Source: Methylobacterium sp. NEAU K
GTDB lineage: Bacteria; Pseudomonadota; Alphaproteobacteria; Rhizobiales; Beijerinckiaceae
Length of the DNA stretch: 64,000 nucleotides
Assembly: GCF_030700285.1 (NCBI RefSeq)
Contig: NZ_JAUYZJ010000024.1
Span: 26,773 to 90,772 of the forward strand
Reading direction: 5' to 3'
Shown here: in pieces, positions 25,644 through 35,388 of the stretch
How positions within the stretch are numbered: position 1 is the first letter of the stretch
How the letters are laid out: every line of letters starts with the position of its first letter
Translations under genes and position numbers: made by a program
The notes under the pieces: model-generated
What the model was told of the DNA's origin: nothing
Databases searched by the model: none
The model's input: only the letters and a program-made list of their open reading frames with translations

Positions 25644-26618
25644 TCACTGCGTCCGCATGATCTGGATGACGGCCGGGGTGATGATGACGACGAACAGCAC
25701 CGGCAGGAAGAACAGGATCATCGGCACGGTCAGCTTGGGCGGCAGCCCGGCCGCCTTCTTCTCTGCCTCGTTCATGCGCTGGTCGCGGCTCTCCTGGCTC
25801 AGCACCCGAAGCGCCTGGCCCACTGGCGTGCCGTAGCGGTCGGCCTGGATCAGCGCGGTGGCCACGGATTTCACCGGCTCCAGACCCGTGCGCAGGGCGA
25901 GGTTCTCGTAGGCCTGCCGCCGGTCGGGCAGGAACGCCATCTCGGCGGTCATCAGGGCGAGTTCCTCGGCCAGCACCACCGAGGAGGTGGCGATCTCGGT
26001 GCTCACCTTTCGGAAGGCATTCTCGATCGCCATGCCCGACTCGACGCAGATCAGTGTCAGGTCGAGGGCATCCGGCCACGCCCGCCGGATCTCGGTCTGG
26101 CGCTTCTTGGCGGTGTTGAGCAGGAACAGCTCGGGCGCCTTGATGCCCGCATAGGCCGCCCCGATCACCAGTCCGATCCGCACCAGATAGGAGGCGTCGA
26201 GCGCCTCCAGCACGAACAGGTAGAACACCGCCGCGATCACGGACGCCACCGGGACGATGAGGCGGAAGAACAGGAACGCGGTCTCCGCCCCCTGTCCACG
26301 GTAGCCCGCCATCATCAGCTTGCGCTTGGCCGTGTCGGTGCCGAGCCACCGGCGCAACTGGTACCGGTCGACGATGGACTTCATGTAGGCCTTCGGCGCC
26401 ACGCGCAGCGCCGCCCGGTCCTTGGCCGGGTCCACGTGGCGCTCGCGCCGCCGGATGAGTTCGCGCTCGTCGCTGACGAGCTTCATGCGCTTGCTGAGCT
26501 TGTCCGTTTCGAAGAAGGGCTGCGCCACCGCGAAGGCGGTCGCGGCCGCCGCGATGGCGGTCAGCAGCGTACCCATGAAGCGGGGATCGAACAGCTTCTC
26601 CGCGATGGCGTCGATCAT
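25644..26618 (-). CDS. tadC: TadC inner-membrane platform protein
   Basis: A 324-residue GspF-family protein of the Tad (Flp pilus) secretion system. It has a short N-terminal helix, a cytoplasmic GspF domain (SLTLICVESGMAIENAF-like segment), and two or three C-terminal helices (MILFFLPVLFVVIITPAVIQI). With TadB it forms the platform that couples TadA to pilus assembly. Last gene of the operon, 32 bases after tadB. No Flp pilin, CpaA prepilin peptidase, TadD or RcpC-like pilin gene follows in this window. Confidence 0.92.
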   Translation of the reverse strand: MIDAIAEKLFDPRFMGTLLTAIAAAATAFAVAQPFFETDKLSKRMKLVSDERELIRRRERHVDPAKDRAALRVAPKAYMKSIVDRYQLRRWLGTDTAKRKLMMAGYRGQGAETAFLFFRLIVPVASVIAAVFYLFVLEALDASYLVRIGLVIGAAYAGIKAPELFLLNTAKKRQTEIRRAWPDALDLTLICVESGMAIENAFRKVSTEIATSSVVLAEELALMTAEMAFLPDRRQAYENLALRTGLEPVKSVATALIQADRYGTPVGQALRVLSQESRDQRMNEAEKKAAGLPPKLTVPMILFFLPVLFVVIITPAVIQIMRTQ

Positions 26619-26650
26619 GGAACGGGATCCGGCAGGACTCGGGACAGGCC

Positions 26651-27649
26651 TCAGAACTCGAAGGCGATCATCTTCTTGATGGTCAGGACGCCGAGCGACA
26701 TCCAGATGGCCGCCCCCACCAGGGCGATCTTGCCGATATCCGTGGTCCAGAGCAGCGAGATGTAGTCCGGGCTGGTCACCGTCGTGATGCCGGCCACCGC
26801 GAAGGGCAGGCAGGCGATGATGCCCGCGGAGGCCTTGGCCTCCATGCTCATCGCCTGGACCTTCCCGCGCATCTTGGCGCGCTCGCGCAACACGACGGAG
26901 AGGTTGTTCAGCGCCTCGGACAGGTTGCCACCCGATTGCTGCTGGATGTTGATCACGATCGCGAAGAAGTTCACCTCGGCGGTCGGTACCCGCTCGAACA
27001 GGCGCGAGACCGCCTCGCCCAGCGAGAGGCCCAGGGCCTGGGTCTCCACCACCGTCTTGAACTCGCTGCGCACCGGCTCCTCCGCCTCGCGCGAGACCAT
27101 GCGGAAGCAGTCGCCGACCGGGATACCTGTGCGGATGCCGCGCACCACTACGTCGACCGCGTTGGGCAGCTCCTTGTTGAACTTGGCGATGCGCCGGAGC
27201 CGCAGGTGGCGCAGCATCGCGGCCGGCAGGCCGAAGCCGCCCGCGAAGGCGGCCCCCGCCGCGGCGATCGGACTGTCGGTGATGAGGAAGAGCAGGAGGC
27301 CGAGGACGACGCCGCAGCCGGCGGAGACCGCGTAGTAGGTCTGCTTCGTCCAGCCGAGGCCGGCGCGGGCGAGCTTCAACTCCACCGTGGCCTTGCTGGC
27401 GTTCTTCGCCTTCGCCTCGATCTCGCCCAAAGTCTTGGCGACCTGCTCGCGCCGGTTGACCGCGACGCCCCGTATCGCCGCCCCGGAGGCCGAGACGCCG
27501 ATCGACTTCAGGCGCCGGTTCGCCCTCCGCTCGCCGTCGAGCAGGGGCAGGACCGCCACGTAGGCCACCGCGGCCACCGCGATGCCGATCAGGCCCGCAG
27601 CGACGGGCAGGTGGGAAGCGGTCGAGACGGGCGCGGCGAGATCCGGCAT
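26651..27649 (-). CDS. tadB: TadB inner-membrane platform protein
   Basis: A 332-residue GspF-family protein, paralogous to TadC. It has an N-terminal helix (AAGLIGIAVAAVAYVAVL), central cytoplasmic GspF domain (LPNAVDVVVRGIRTGIPVGDCF, INIQQQSGGNLSEALNNLS) and C-terminal helices. It starts 4 bases after the cpaF stop, implying tight coupling. TadB and TadC form a heteromeric platform for the Flp pilus. Confidence 0.93.
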   Translation of the reverse strand: MPDLAAPVSTASHLPVAAGLIGIAVAAVAYVAVLPLLDGERRANRRLKSIGVSASGAAIRGVAVNRREQVAKTLGEIEAKAKNASKATVELKLARAGLGWTKQTYYAVSAGCGVVLGLLLFLITDSPIAAAGAAFAGGFGLPAAMLRHLRLRRIAKFNKELPNAVDVVVRGIRTGIPVGDCFRMVSREAEEPVRSEFKTVVETQALGLSLGEAVSRLFERVPTAEVNFFAIVINIQQQSGGNLSEALNNLSVVLRERAKMRGKVQAMSMEAKASAGIIACLPFAVAGITTVTSPDYISLLWTTDIGKIALVGAAIWMSLGVLTIKKMIAFEF

Positions 27650-27653
27650 GTGC

Positions 27654-29096
27654 TCACGCTCCGCCGACGATTTCGGCGGCGTCGAGCGCCTCGCCGAGCC
27701 GGCGATCCAGGCCGTAATAGCGGGCCCGCTCCCAGAATTTCGGCCGGCCGACGCCGGTCGAGCGGTGGCGCCCGATCAGCTTCCCGTTCGCGTCCTCGCC
27801 GATGACGTCGTAGAGGAAGATGTCCTGCGTGGTGATGACCTCGCCCTCCATGCCCAGCACCTCGGTGATGTGGGTGATCCGCCGGGAGCCGTCGCGCAGG
27901 CGCATCGCCTGGATCACCACGTCGATCGAGCCGCAGATCATCTCGCGCAGGGTCTTCGAGGGCAGCGTGAAGCCGCCCATCGAGATCATGGATTCGATGC
28001 GCGACAGGCACTCGCGGGGGCTGTTGGCGTGGAGCGTGCCCATCGAGCCGTCGTGGCCGGTGTTCATCGCCTGGAGCAGGTCGAAGGCCTCGGGTCCGCG
28101 CACCTCGCCGACGATGATCCGCTCGGGCCGCATGCGCAGGCAGTTCTTGACGAGGTCGCGCATGGTGACCTGGCCCTGGCCCTCCATGTTCGGCGGCCGC
28201 GTCTCCAGGCGGACGACGTGCGGCTGCTGGAGCTGCAGCTCGGCCGCGTCCTCGCAGGTGATGACCCGCTCGTCATGCTCGATGAAGGCTGTGAGGCAGT
28301 TCAGCAGGGTGGTCTTGCCCGAGCCCGTGCCGCCCGAGATGACGACGTTGCAGCGCGACCGGCCTATGATCTTCAGCACCTCCGCGCCCTCCGGGGAGAT
28401 CGCCCCGAAGCGTACGAGCTGTTCGAGGGTGAGCTTGTCCTTCTTGAACTTGCGGATCGTCAGCGCCGGGCCGTCGATGGCGAGCGGCGGCGCGATCACG
28501 TTCACGCGCGAGCCGTCCGGCAGGCGCGCGTCGCAGATCGGCGAGGCGTCGTCCACGCGCCGCCCGACCTGGCTGACGATGCGCTGGCAGATGTTCATCA
28601 GCTGCTGGTTGTCGCGGAAGCGGACGTTGGTCAGCTGGATCTTGCCGTCGACCTCGATGAAGGTCCGGTTGGCGCCGTTGACCATGATGTCGGCGATGTC
28701 GTCGCGGGCGAGCAGCGGTTCCAGCGGGCCGTAGCCCAGCACGTCGTTGCAGATGTCGTCGAGCAGTTCCTCCTGCTCGGCGATCGACAGGACGATGTTC
28801 TTGAGCCCGATGATCTCCGTGACGATGTCGCGGATCTCTTCGCGGGCGGTCTCGGCGTCGAGGCGCGAGAGCTGCGTGAGGTCGATCGCCTCGATCAGCG
28901 CGCCGAAGATCAGGCTCTTGGTGCGGTAATAGTCTTCGGACCGGATGTTCTCGACGACCGCCGGGACGACCGGCCCCGGGCGCTTGGCCGGCGGCGAAGC
29001 GTCGCGCGGGGCGGGCGCGGCCGGCATCGCGGCCCGCGGCTGCGGGACCGGCGCTGGGGCCGTCGGGGCGGCGCCGGTCTGTCTCCTACCGAACAT
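27654..29096 (-). CDS. cpaF: TadA/CpaF pilus assembly ATPase
   Basis: A 480-residue GspE-family secretion ATPase. An N-terminal Pro/Ala-rich region (1-60) precedes the three-helix N-domain. Walker A is ISGGTGSGKTTLLN, followed by the Asp box (CEDAAELQLQ), Walker B (RIIVGEVRGPEA) and His box (GTLHANSPRECL). It powers both extension and retraction of Flp pili in the CpaF type. A pleasing NTPase match with no missing residue. 57 bases after cpaE. Confidence 0.95.
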   Translation of the reverse strand: MFGRRQTGAAPTAPAPVPQPRAAMPAAPAPRDASPPAKRPGPVVPAVVENIRSEDYYRTKSLIFGALIEAIDLTQLSRLDAETAREEIRDIVTEIIGLKNIVLSIAEQEELLDDICNDVLGYGPLEPLLARDDIADIMVNGANRTFIEVDGKIQLTNVRFRDNQQLMNICQRIVSQVGRRVDDASPICDARLPDGSRVNVIAPPLAIDGPALTIRKFKKDKLTLEQLVRFGAISPEGAEVLKIIGRSRCNVVISGGTGSGKTTLLNCLTAFIEHDERVITCEDAAELQLQQPHVVRLETRPPNMEGQGQVTMRDLVKNCLRMRPERIIVGEVRGPEAFDLLQAMNTGHDGSMGTLHANSPRECLSRIESMISMGGFTLPSKTLREMICGSIDVVIQAMRLRDGSRRITHITEVLGMEGEVITTQDIFLYDVIGEDANGKLIGRHRSTGVGRPKFWERARYYGLDRRLGEALDAAEIVGGA

Positions 29097-29153
29097 GGGC
29101 CAGATCCTCGGCGCTTCCCTGAGGAATCGTTCCGGCGAAGGTGCCGCGCCGCA

Positions 29154-30398
29154 TCACGAGGCCTTGCGGCCGGCGAGCTTGGCGAGCAGCGGCTCCAGCA
29201 GGCTCGCCCGGCCGCGCCGGGTTTCCGGGCGCCCGAGGGTGGCCGCCGCGAGGTCGTTGAACAGCTCCGCCACCTTCGATCCGGCCTGGATCTCGGCGAT
29301 CATCTGGCCGTTGTTGGCGGCGGTGCCGAACAGCGCCGGCTCGAACGGGATCGTGGTGGCGATCGGCGCCTCCAGGGCCTTGGCGAATTCGGCCGTGCCG
29401 ATCTCGGGCCGCTTGGGCATGCCGACGCCGTTGAGTAGGACCCGGGGCGGCTGGTCGTTCGGGCGCCCGTGCTTGAGTGCCCCGATCAGGTTCTTGGCGT
29501 TGCGCAGGCAGGCGAGGTCGGGGCCCGCGACGATCAGGATCTCGTCCGCCGCCGTGAGGACGCGTTTCGACCACGCGCTCCATTGGTGCGGAATGTCGAG
29601 GACCACGCAGGGCACGCTCGCGCGCAGGTATTCGATCAGGGCGTCGAAGGCCGGCTCCGACAGGTCGATGGTCCGGTCGAGGCTCGCGGGGGCCGAGAGC
29701 AGGCTGAGGTTGTCGCTGCATTTCGACAGGAGCCGCTCGACCAGCGCCGAATCCAGGCGCTCGGGGGCGAAGACCGCCTCGGCGATGCCCTGCGGCGGAT
29801 CCTGGTTGAAGTTGAGCGAGGCCGTGCCGAAGGCGATGTCGAGATCGGCGATCACCGTCTGGACGCCCTGGCTCCGGGCGATCGACCACGCGAAATTGTG
29901 CGCCACCGTCGAGGCGCCGATGCCGCCCTTGACGCCGTAGACCGCTACCGTGCGGCCCACCGGCTTGACGCCGGGCGCCGTGAACAGGTCTGAGATCGCC
30001 GCGATCAGGGTCAGCGGCTCGACCGGCGCGATCAGGTAGTCGGACACCCCGCGCTGGATCAACTGGCGGTAGAGCATCACGTCGTTGAGGTGGCCGATAA
30101 CCAGGACGCGGGTGCCTTCGTCGCAGACCTCCGCCAGGGCATCGAGGCACTCGACCGGCTTCGAGCGCACGCCCTGCGTCTCGATGACGATGACGTTGGG
30201 CGTTGGCGCGTGGCGATAGGCCTCGATCGCGGCGGCGCCGCCCCCCATCCGGACCTTGACCTGTGCCTTCTGCATGCGCCGGTCGAGGGCGGCGCCCTCG
30301 ATCATCGCGGCGGTCTCGCTGGTCTCGCAAAAGGCCTGGATCGTGATCCGGGGCACCGGGGCGATCGTGCGCTCAGATGTCTCGGACAGGTCCGCCAT
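29154..30398 (-). CDS. cpaE: CpaE/TadZ pilus localisation ATPase
   Basis: A 414-residue protein with an N-terminal receiver-like domain (about 15-150) and a C-terminal ParA/MinD-type ATPase domain with the deviant Walker A KGGIGAST. CpaE/TadZ places the Tad machine at the cell pole. The start at 30398 (MADLSETSE) was chosen over 30449, which adds 17 residues without homology. Lies between cpaD and cpaF. Confidence 0.92.
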   Translation of the reverse strand: MADLSETSERTIAPVPRITIQAFCETSETAAMIEGAALDRRMQKAQVKVRMGGGAAAIEAYRHAPTPNVIVIETQGVRSKPVECLDALAEVCDEGTRVLVIGHLNDVMLYRQLIQRGVSDYLIAPVEPLTLIAAISDLFTAPGVKPVGRTVAVYGVKGGIGASTVAHNFAWSIARSQGVQTVIADLDIAFGTASLNFNQDPPQGIAEAVFAPERLDSALVERLLSKCSDNLSLLSAPASLDRTIDLSEPAFDALIEYLRASVPCVVLDIPHQWSAWSKRVLTAADEILIVAGPDLACLRNAKNLIGALKHGRPNDQPPRVLLNGVGMPKRPEIGTAEFAKALEAPIATTIPFEPALFGTAANNGQMIAEIQAGSKVAELFNDLAAATLGRPETRRGRASLLEPLLAKLAGRKAS

Positions 30399-30499
30399 GA
30401 CGGCACTTTCGGGTTCGTGTTCGGGTCGCGGCGTTCGAGGTGGAGCCAAGAAGGGCCGGCGTCAGGTCTGGCCGCCGACCTTCCGCAGTGCCGAGAGTC

Positions 30500-31291
30500 T
30501 TAGTTGCTCACCTGGGACTTGACGGCGGTCTGACCATCTTGACGCCATGTGGTTGACGGATCCTTGCCGTCCCGCAATTGACCGATGTCCCGGACCCGCT
30601 TCACGGTATCGATTCGGCCCTCGGGGCGGCCGCGCACAAGATCGACCGGATCCGCGACCTGGGCGGCCAGCGTCGCCTGCGTGGCGCAGCCGAGATTCCA
30701 GCTCGGCCGGTTGCTGTAATCGTACAGGAAGCTGCTGGTCCCGAGATCCTGGGGCCAGAGCCCGCATTGGTCGGCCACCTTGGCCTGCATGCGCTGGAAG
30801 CTCAGCCGGATCGGCGCGGCCAGGCCGGGCGCTGCGACCGGGTAGGCGGTCACGGCGATCTCGCGGGCGCCGACACCGTCCTCGGTGCTGCGCCGGCTCA
30901 AGCCGGCGGCCGTGCGCTCGATGGAGGCCGCCTGGGCCGGCGGCAGGCCCCGGGGCACCTCCATGAGGATGCCGCCGCGGCCGTAGCGGCGATATTCCAG
31001 CATGAAGGCGTCGATATCGGCGGCTTGGCGCGGGTCGAGATGTCCGGGACCGGTGGCGAAAACGTCGAGGCTGCGGGTGCCGTCGGCCAGCACGATCGGG
31101 TGCCGCGTGCGGTAATCCGAGATGTCGATCGCCCCGGTGGTGGCGGGCTCGCCCTTGCACCCGGCCGCGAGCGCGCCGAGCGTGCAGGCAGCCAGGAGGC
31201 CGCCCAAGCGGCAGCCCCTGCGGCTGCCGGCGCGTGGCCGGGACTGCGCGGCGGTGCGGCGGGGCGGGGCGGGCGGGTTAGGTCCGGTCAT
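30500..31291 (-). CDS. cpaD: CpaD pilus assembly lipoprotein
   Basis: A 263-residue exported lipoprotein: a basic leader, hydrophobic segment and lipobox LAAGC (Cys at about residue 44), then a CpaD/Pal-like domain (DVFATGPGHLDPRQAADIDAF; DQCGLWPQDLG; NLGCATQATLAAQVADPVDL). CpaD stabilises the CpaC secretin in the outer membrane. It follows cpaC by 38 bases. The ATG at 31291 begins the basic leader; longer frames run antisense or over cpaC. Confidence 0.9.
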   Translation of the reverse strand: MTGPNPPAPPRRTAAQSRPRAGSRRGCRLGGLLAACTLGALAAGCKGEPATTGAIDISDYRTRHPIVLADGTRSLDVFATGPGHLDPRQAADIDAFMLEYRRYGRGGILMEVPRGLPPAQAASIERTAAGLSRRSTEDGVGAREIAVTAYPVAAPGLAAPIRLSFQRMQAKVADQCGLWPQDLGTSSFLYDYSNRPSWNLGCATQATLAAQVADPVDLVRGRPEGRIDTVKRVRDIGQLRDGKDPSTTWRQDGQTAVKSQVSN

Positions 31292-31329
31292 GGATCCGAT
31301 CCTGAGGGCGGGACGCCGTGGCGGGGCCA

Positions 31330-32922
31330 CTACTCGACGATGAAGCCGACGCGGCCGCGATACGTGCGCCCGAGCGGGGCCGCGCCGACCTTGCCGTAGA
31401 GGCGGTTGATCTGTCCGAGCAGCACGGCCTGCCCGTCTGTGGCGTCGACGAAGTTGTCGTCGGGCCGGGCCACCTGCCTGGGCTCCATCGCCCGGGCGAT
31501 GTAGGGGGTGCACATGATCATCAGCTCGGTCTCCTGGCGCTGGTAGTCCCGGGACCGGAACAGCGCGCCGAGGATCGGCAGGTTGATCAGGCCGGGCAGG
31601 CCGGAGATCGCCTGCTTGTTCACCTGCTGGATCAGGCCGGCGGTCATCATCACGCCGCCCGAGGGCAGCTCGACGGTGGTCTCGGAGCGGCGCACCCGGG
31701 TACCGGGCACCGCCACCGTCGAATTGCCGACTGTGTAGTTGAAGCTCTGCTGCGGATCGATCTCGGTCACGTCGGTCGCCACGCGGATCGAGATCCGGTT
31801 GTCGGCCAGCACCACGGGGGTGAAGGACAGGGCGACGCCGTAGGGCTTGAAGGTGATTCCGGGCGTGCACACGCCGCCGACCGCGCAGGCGGCCGAGGAG
31901 GGAACCGGGAACTCGCCGCCCGCCAGGAACTTCGCGGCCTCGCCGGAGATCGCGGTCAGCGTCGGCTCGGCCAGGATGCGTGAGACGCCCGCCTGCTCGA
32001 AGGCCTTCAGGGTCGCCTGCAGGGAGAAGCCTCCTGCCTGCACCGACGCCTGGATCTGGTTGCCGCTAGGGGTGCTGCCGCCGGTGATCGGGAAAGGCAG
32101 GGTGTTGGTCAGCACGTTCGGCACCATGGCGGGCACCAGCGTCGCCGAGGCGGTTCCGGCATTGACGAGCTGCTGACCGAGTGTTCCCACCGGATTCAGC
32201 GCCGACCAATTGCCGGTCATGTTGATCCCGAACTGCTTCAGGACGTTGCGGGACACCTCGACCACGGTGACGCGTAGCATCACCTGATCCTTGTTGCGGA
32301 TCGTGAGGTTGTTGATCACCGCGCCCCGCGCCCCGGCCGAGACGCCGCCGCTCGGAGCCCCCGAGGCGGCGCCGGCGCTGCCCAGCCCCACGAAGGCGTT
32401 GGCGATGTCGATCGCCTGCTGGGCGTCCGAGGACGAATTGACCGAGCCCGAGAGCAGCACCGAGGCGCCCGAGGAGCGCACGTCGAATCGCCCGCCCGGG
32501 ATGCTCTGGCCGAGCAGCTCGCGCAGGGTCCCGAGGTTGAGGTCGCGGGCCACGGTCACGTCGAGGGCGGCGATCTGGCGGCCCTCGGCATCCATGATGA
32601 AGATGGAGGTCGCGCCGTCGGCCATGCCGATCACGAACACCTTCCGGGTCGAGCGCACCACCGCGTTGGCGACCGCCGGGTTGGCGACGAACACCTCCTT
32701 GGCGTCGCGGGGGAGGTCGACGATCACGGAGCGGCCGGCGGTCAGCTCCACCCGTCGGGTCGAGGCGGATTCCGCGGAGCCCACGGCGAGCACCGGCGCG
32801 GGGCCCAGCGACGGGCGCTCCTGCGCGAGGGTCGGCCCGTTCACCAGGGCGAGCAGGGCGAGGGCGCGCGCCGGGCGGCGGACCACGCGGGAGAGGGTCG
32901 GCTGGGCGGTCATGGGCTTCAC
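31330..32922 (-). CDS. cpaC: CpaC outer-membrane secretin of the Tad system
   Basis: A 530-residue secretin with a signal peptide ending near LAQ. The pilus N-domain (LTAGRSVIVDLPRDAKEVFVANPAVANAVV) and a BON-like domain are followed by the GspD secretin fold (TAISGEAAKFLAGGEFPVP, VELPSGGVMMTAGLIQ, LPGLINLPILGALF). It forms the pilus exit ring. GTG at 32922 overlaps the cpaB stop; ATG at 32913 is the alternative start. Confidence 0.95.
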   Translation of the reverse strand: MKPMTAQPTLSRVVRRPARALALLALVNGPTLAQERPSLGPAPVLAVGSAESASTRRVELTAGRSVIVDLPRDAKEVFVANPAVANAVVRSTRKVFVIGMADGATSIFIMDAEGRQIAALDVTVARDLNLGTLRELLGQSIPGGRFDVRSSGASVLLSGSVNSSSDAQQAIDIANAFVGLGSAGAASGAPSGGVSAGARGAVINNLTIRNKDQVMLRVTVVEVSRNVLKQFGINMTGNWSALNPVGTLGQQLVNAGTASATLVPAMVPNVLTNTLPFPITGGSTPSGNQIQASVQAGGFSLQATLKAFEQAGVSRILAEPTLTAISGEAAKFLAGGEFPVPSSAACAVGGVCTPGITFKPYGVALSFTPVVLADNRISIRVATDVTEIDPQQSFNYTVGNSTVAVPGTRVRRSETTVELPSGGVMMTAGLIQQVNKQAISGLPGLINLPILGALFRSRDYQRQETELMIMCTPYIARAMEPRQVARPDDNFVDATDGQAVLLGQINRLYGKVGAAPLGRTYRGRVGFIVE

Positions 32923-33734
32923 GGCGTCTGCTGCCGCGCGACGCCGAAGCGCACGACGGTCAAGGCGGGTTCGGGCATCTGCGCCATCGATGAATCAGCC
33001 TGCTGCGTCTCGGGCGGCCGCCCCGCATCCGCGAGGCTGCGCAGCGCGAGCGAGAGGGAGCCGACCTTCTGGGCCAGCGTGAGGGTCTCCGCCTGGGCGG
33101 GCGTGACGGCGAGCGTCGCGGTATCGCCGGTGACGACGTTGGTGCCGTTCTTCTCCTGGATCAGCGGGCCGATCGCCAGGACGCGGATGTCCGTCAGGAT
33201 GGTCTGGGAGAGCTGGACCTCGCCGTTGTTCGCGCGCGAGCTGGCGTCGTCCCGGAAGGTGCGGATCACGTCGACGCGGTCGTTGGGCAGGATGAAGCCG
33301 CCGGCCGAGTTGGTGCCGCGGCTGTCGGTGGTGATGGCGACCGCGCGCATCCCGGACGGCAGGATCGCCGCCATGAACCCACTCTCCGGACGCACCAGCT
33401 TCTGTGCGCGAATCGGCTCGCCCGCCAGGAAGCCCGAGCGCACGGAGGCGCCCACGGTCTCGTCGAGGGCCTTCGGGTTGTCCTTGCGGCTGATGTAGCC
33501 CGCCGTCATGGCGCCGTCCGGCCAGGGCTGCCAGCGCAGGTCCGCGGCCCGTAGCACCTGGCCCATCGGCATGTCGGCGGCGGCCACGAGCACCTCCGTC
33601 ATCGGAGGGGCCGGCGGCAGCTCGACCTTCGGTGCCGGGGGCGGCGGGGGCGGATCGCCGCCGCTCATCAGGAACGCCGCCCCGCTGCCCGCCGCGAGGG
33701 CGATGCCGAGGACGGCGAGACGGGCTGGTTTCAT
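32919..33734 (-). CDS. cpaB: CpaB/RcpC pilus assembly protein
   Basis: A 271-residue protein with an N-terminal membrane anchor, a run of prolines and two SAF-like segments (VLVAAADMPMGQVLRAADLRW; GGFILPNDRVDVIRTF). RcpC/CpaB binds peptidoglycan and links inner and outer Tad parts. First gene of the Tad operon seen here; its stop overlaps cpaC by four bases. Pilin and prepilin peptidase genes must lie elsewhere. Confidence 0.93.
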   Translation of the reverse strand: MKPARLAVLGIALAAGSGAAFLMSGGDPPPPPPAPKVELPPAPPMTEVLVAAADMPMGQVLRAADLRWQPWPDGAMTAGYISRKDNPKALDETVGASVRSGFLAGEPIRAQKLVRPESGFMAAILPSGMRAVAITTDSRGTNSAGGFILPNDRVDVIRTFRDDASSRANNGEVQLSQTILTDIRVLAIGPLIQEKNGTNVVTGDTATLAVTPAQAETLTLAQKVGSLSLALRSLADAGRPPETQQADSSMAQMPEPALTVVRFGVARQQTP

Positions 33735-33994
33735 CGCATCGCCACGCGCCGAAGACGGCCGAATTGCCGTCCATGACCAAACCCTGCGCGGCCATTCGTG
33801 TAATTATGGTTAAGGTATTATAACCCGACCGCGGCTCCCCGGTCCGGAAACGGGGCGGTCTCCCGGCGCAGGTCACAACCCGCGCGATCTTTCAGGGACT
33901 TGCCGGCCTCGACCGTGGTGCTGTCTTCACCCGTGCAATAGTGTGTTCCCCGATCCGCCTCAGAAGCGGACGCTCGGATCATCCAGGGGGAGAC

Positions 33995-35239
33995 ATGATC
34001 AGGACATTTGGCGGCGCGGTTCTTGCGACGGCCGTTGCGGCGGCGGCGCTCGGTTCCGGGCCGGCGGCCGCCCAGTCTGGGGCGGCCGGCGCCTTCTCGG
34101 GCAACGCGGTGCGCATCGGCGTGCTCAACGACCAGTCCGGGCTCTACGCGGAGTTCGGCGGCCAGGGCTCGGTAGAGGCCGCCCGGATGGCGGTTGAGGA
34201 TTTCGGCGGCACGGTCGCGGGCATGCCGATCGAGATCCTCTCGGCAGACCACCAGAACAAGCCCGACATCGCCTCGGCGATCGCCCGGCAATGGTACGAC
34301 CGCGACGGCGTCGACGCGATCATGGAGCTGACCACCTCCTCGGTGGCCCTCGCCGTCCAGGGCCTGTCCCGAGAGAAGAAGAAGATCACCATCACCACCG
34401 GGGCGGCCTCCAGCGACCTCACCGGCAAGGCCTGCACGCCCTACGGCTACCACTGGGCCTACGACACGCGGGCGCTGGCGGTCGGCACCGGCGGCGCGCT
34501 GACCCGGGCCGGCGGCGACACGTGGTTCTTCCTCACTGCCGACTACGCGTTCGGATCGGCGCTGGAGGCCGACACCAGCCGGGTCGTGACAGCCAACGGC
34601 GGCAAGGTCGTGGGCAGCGTGCGCCATCCGCTGTCGAACCAGGACTTCTCCTCGTTCCTGCTCCAGGCGCAGGGCTCGAAGGCGAAGGTGATCGGGCTCG
34701 CCAATGCCGGCCTCGACACCTCGAACTCGATCAAGCAGGCGGCCGAATACGGCATCGTCGAGGGCGGCCAGAAGCTCGCGGCCCTGCTGTTCACCCTCTC
34801 GGAGGTGCACGGGCTCGGCCTCAAGGTCGCGCAGGGACTGACCCTTACGGAGGGCTGGTACTGGGATGCCAACGACGAGACCCGCGCTTTCGGGCAGCGC
34901 TACATGAAGCGCACCGGCCGGATGCCGAACATGATCCAGGCCGGCACCTACTCGGCGGTGCTGTCCTACCTCAAGGCCGTCAAGGCCGCCGGCACCGACG
35001 AGACCGAGGCGGTCAACACCAAGCTCAAGGCGCTGCCGGTGGACGACGTGTTCGCCCATGGCGGCACGGTGCAGCCGAACGGCCGCATGGTGCACGACAT
35101 GTACCTGTTCGAGGTGAAGAAGCCGGCCGAATCGAAGGGCCCGTGGGACCTCTATCGGCAACTGGCGACCATCCCCGGCAAGGAAGCCTACGCCACGCCG
35201 GCCGAGAGCGGTTGTCCGCTGACGGCGGCGGCGAAGTAG
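33995..35239 (+). CDS. periplasmic ABC-transporter substrate-binding protein (branched-chain amino acid type)
   Basis: A 414-residue type I solute-binding protein with signal peptide (ending AAAQS) and the fold of LivJ/UrtA relatives: VRIGVLNDQSGLYAEFGGQG, MPIEILSADHQNKPDIASAI, TWFFLTADYAFG. Ligand is unknown; family members bind amino acids, urea or small aromatic acids. The ATG 33995 follows GGGGGAG. No permease or ATPase gene is adjacent, so it is an orphan component. A GC-rich hairpin follows the stop. Confidence 0.88.
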   Translation: MIRTFGGAVLATAVAAAALGSGPAAAQSGAAGAFSGNAVRIGVLNDQSGLYAEFGGQGSVEAARMAVEDFGGTVAGMPIEILSADHQNKPDIASAIARQWYDRDGVDAIMELTTSSVALAVQGLSREKKKITITTGAASSDLTGKACTPYGYHWAYDTRALAVGTGGALTRAGGDTWFFLTADYAFGSALEADTSRVVTANGGKVVGSVRHPLSNQDFSSFLLQAQGSKAKVIGLANAGLDTSNSIKQAAEYGIVEGGQKLAALLFTLSEVHGLGLKVAQGLTLTEGWYWDANDETRAFGQRYMKRTGRMPNMIQAGTYSAVLSYLKAVKAAGTDETEAVNTKLKALPVDDVFAHGGTVQPNGRMVHDMYLFEVKKPAESKGPWDLYRQLATIPGKEAYATPAESGCPLTAAAK

Positions 35240-35261
35240 CTTTTCCCGACCGCGCGCCAAG

Positions 35262-35298
35262 CTCCTTCCCCCTCTTGGTCGCCGAAAGGGGGAGGGAG
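35262..35298. repeat. GC-rich palindrome after the solute-binding protein gene
   Basis: CTCCTTCCCCCT (35262-35273) pairs almost perfectly with AGGGGGAGGGAG (35287-35298). There is no clear T run, so it may act as a transcription barrier or be a lone REP-like unit related to the repeats at 39187 and 44174. Confidence 0.5.
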
Positions 35299-35388
35299 GG
35301 CGCGGGTCATTTCCGGACCGGGCTTCCCTACTAGCCAGGGACGATCCGTGAACCCGGCAGCCCGCAGAGAAGGGCGGGCGAGCCCGGC

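Noticed and set aside
33818..35260. Long minus-strand open frame opposite the solute-binding protein gene
   Set aside because: It is the antisense of a well-matched gene; long shadow frames are expected at this GC content and the product has no family pattern.
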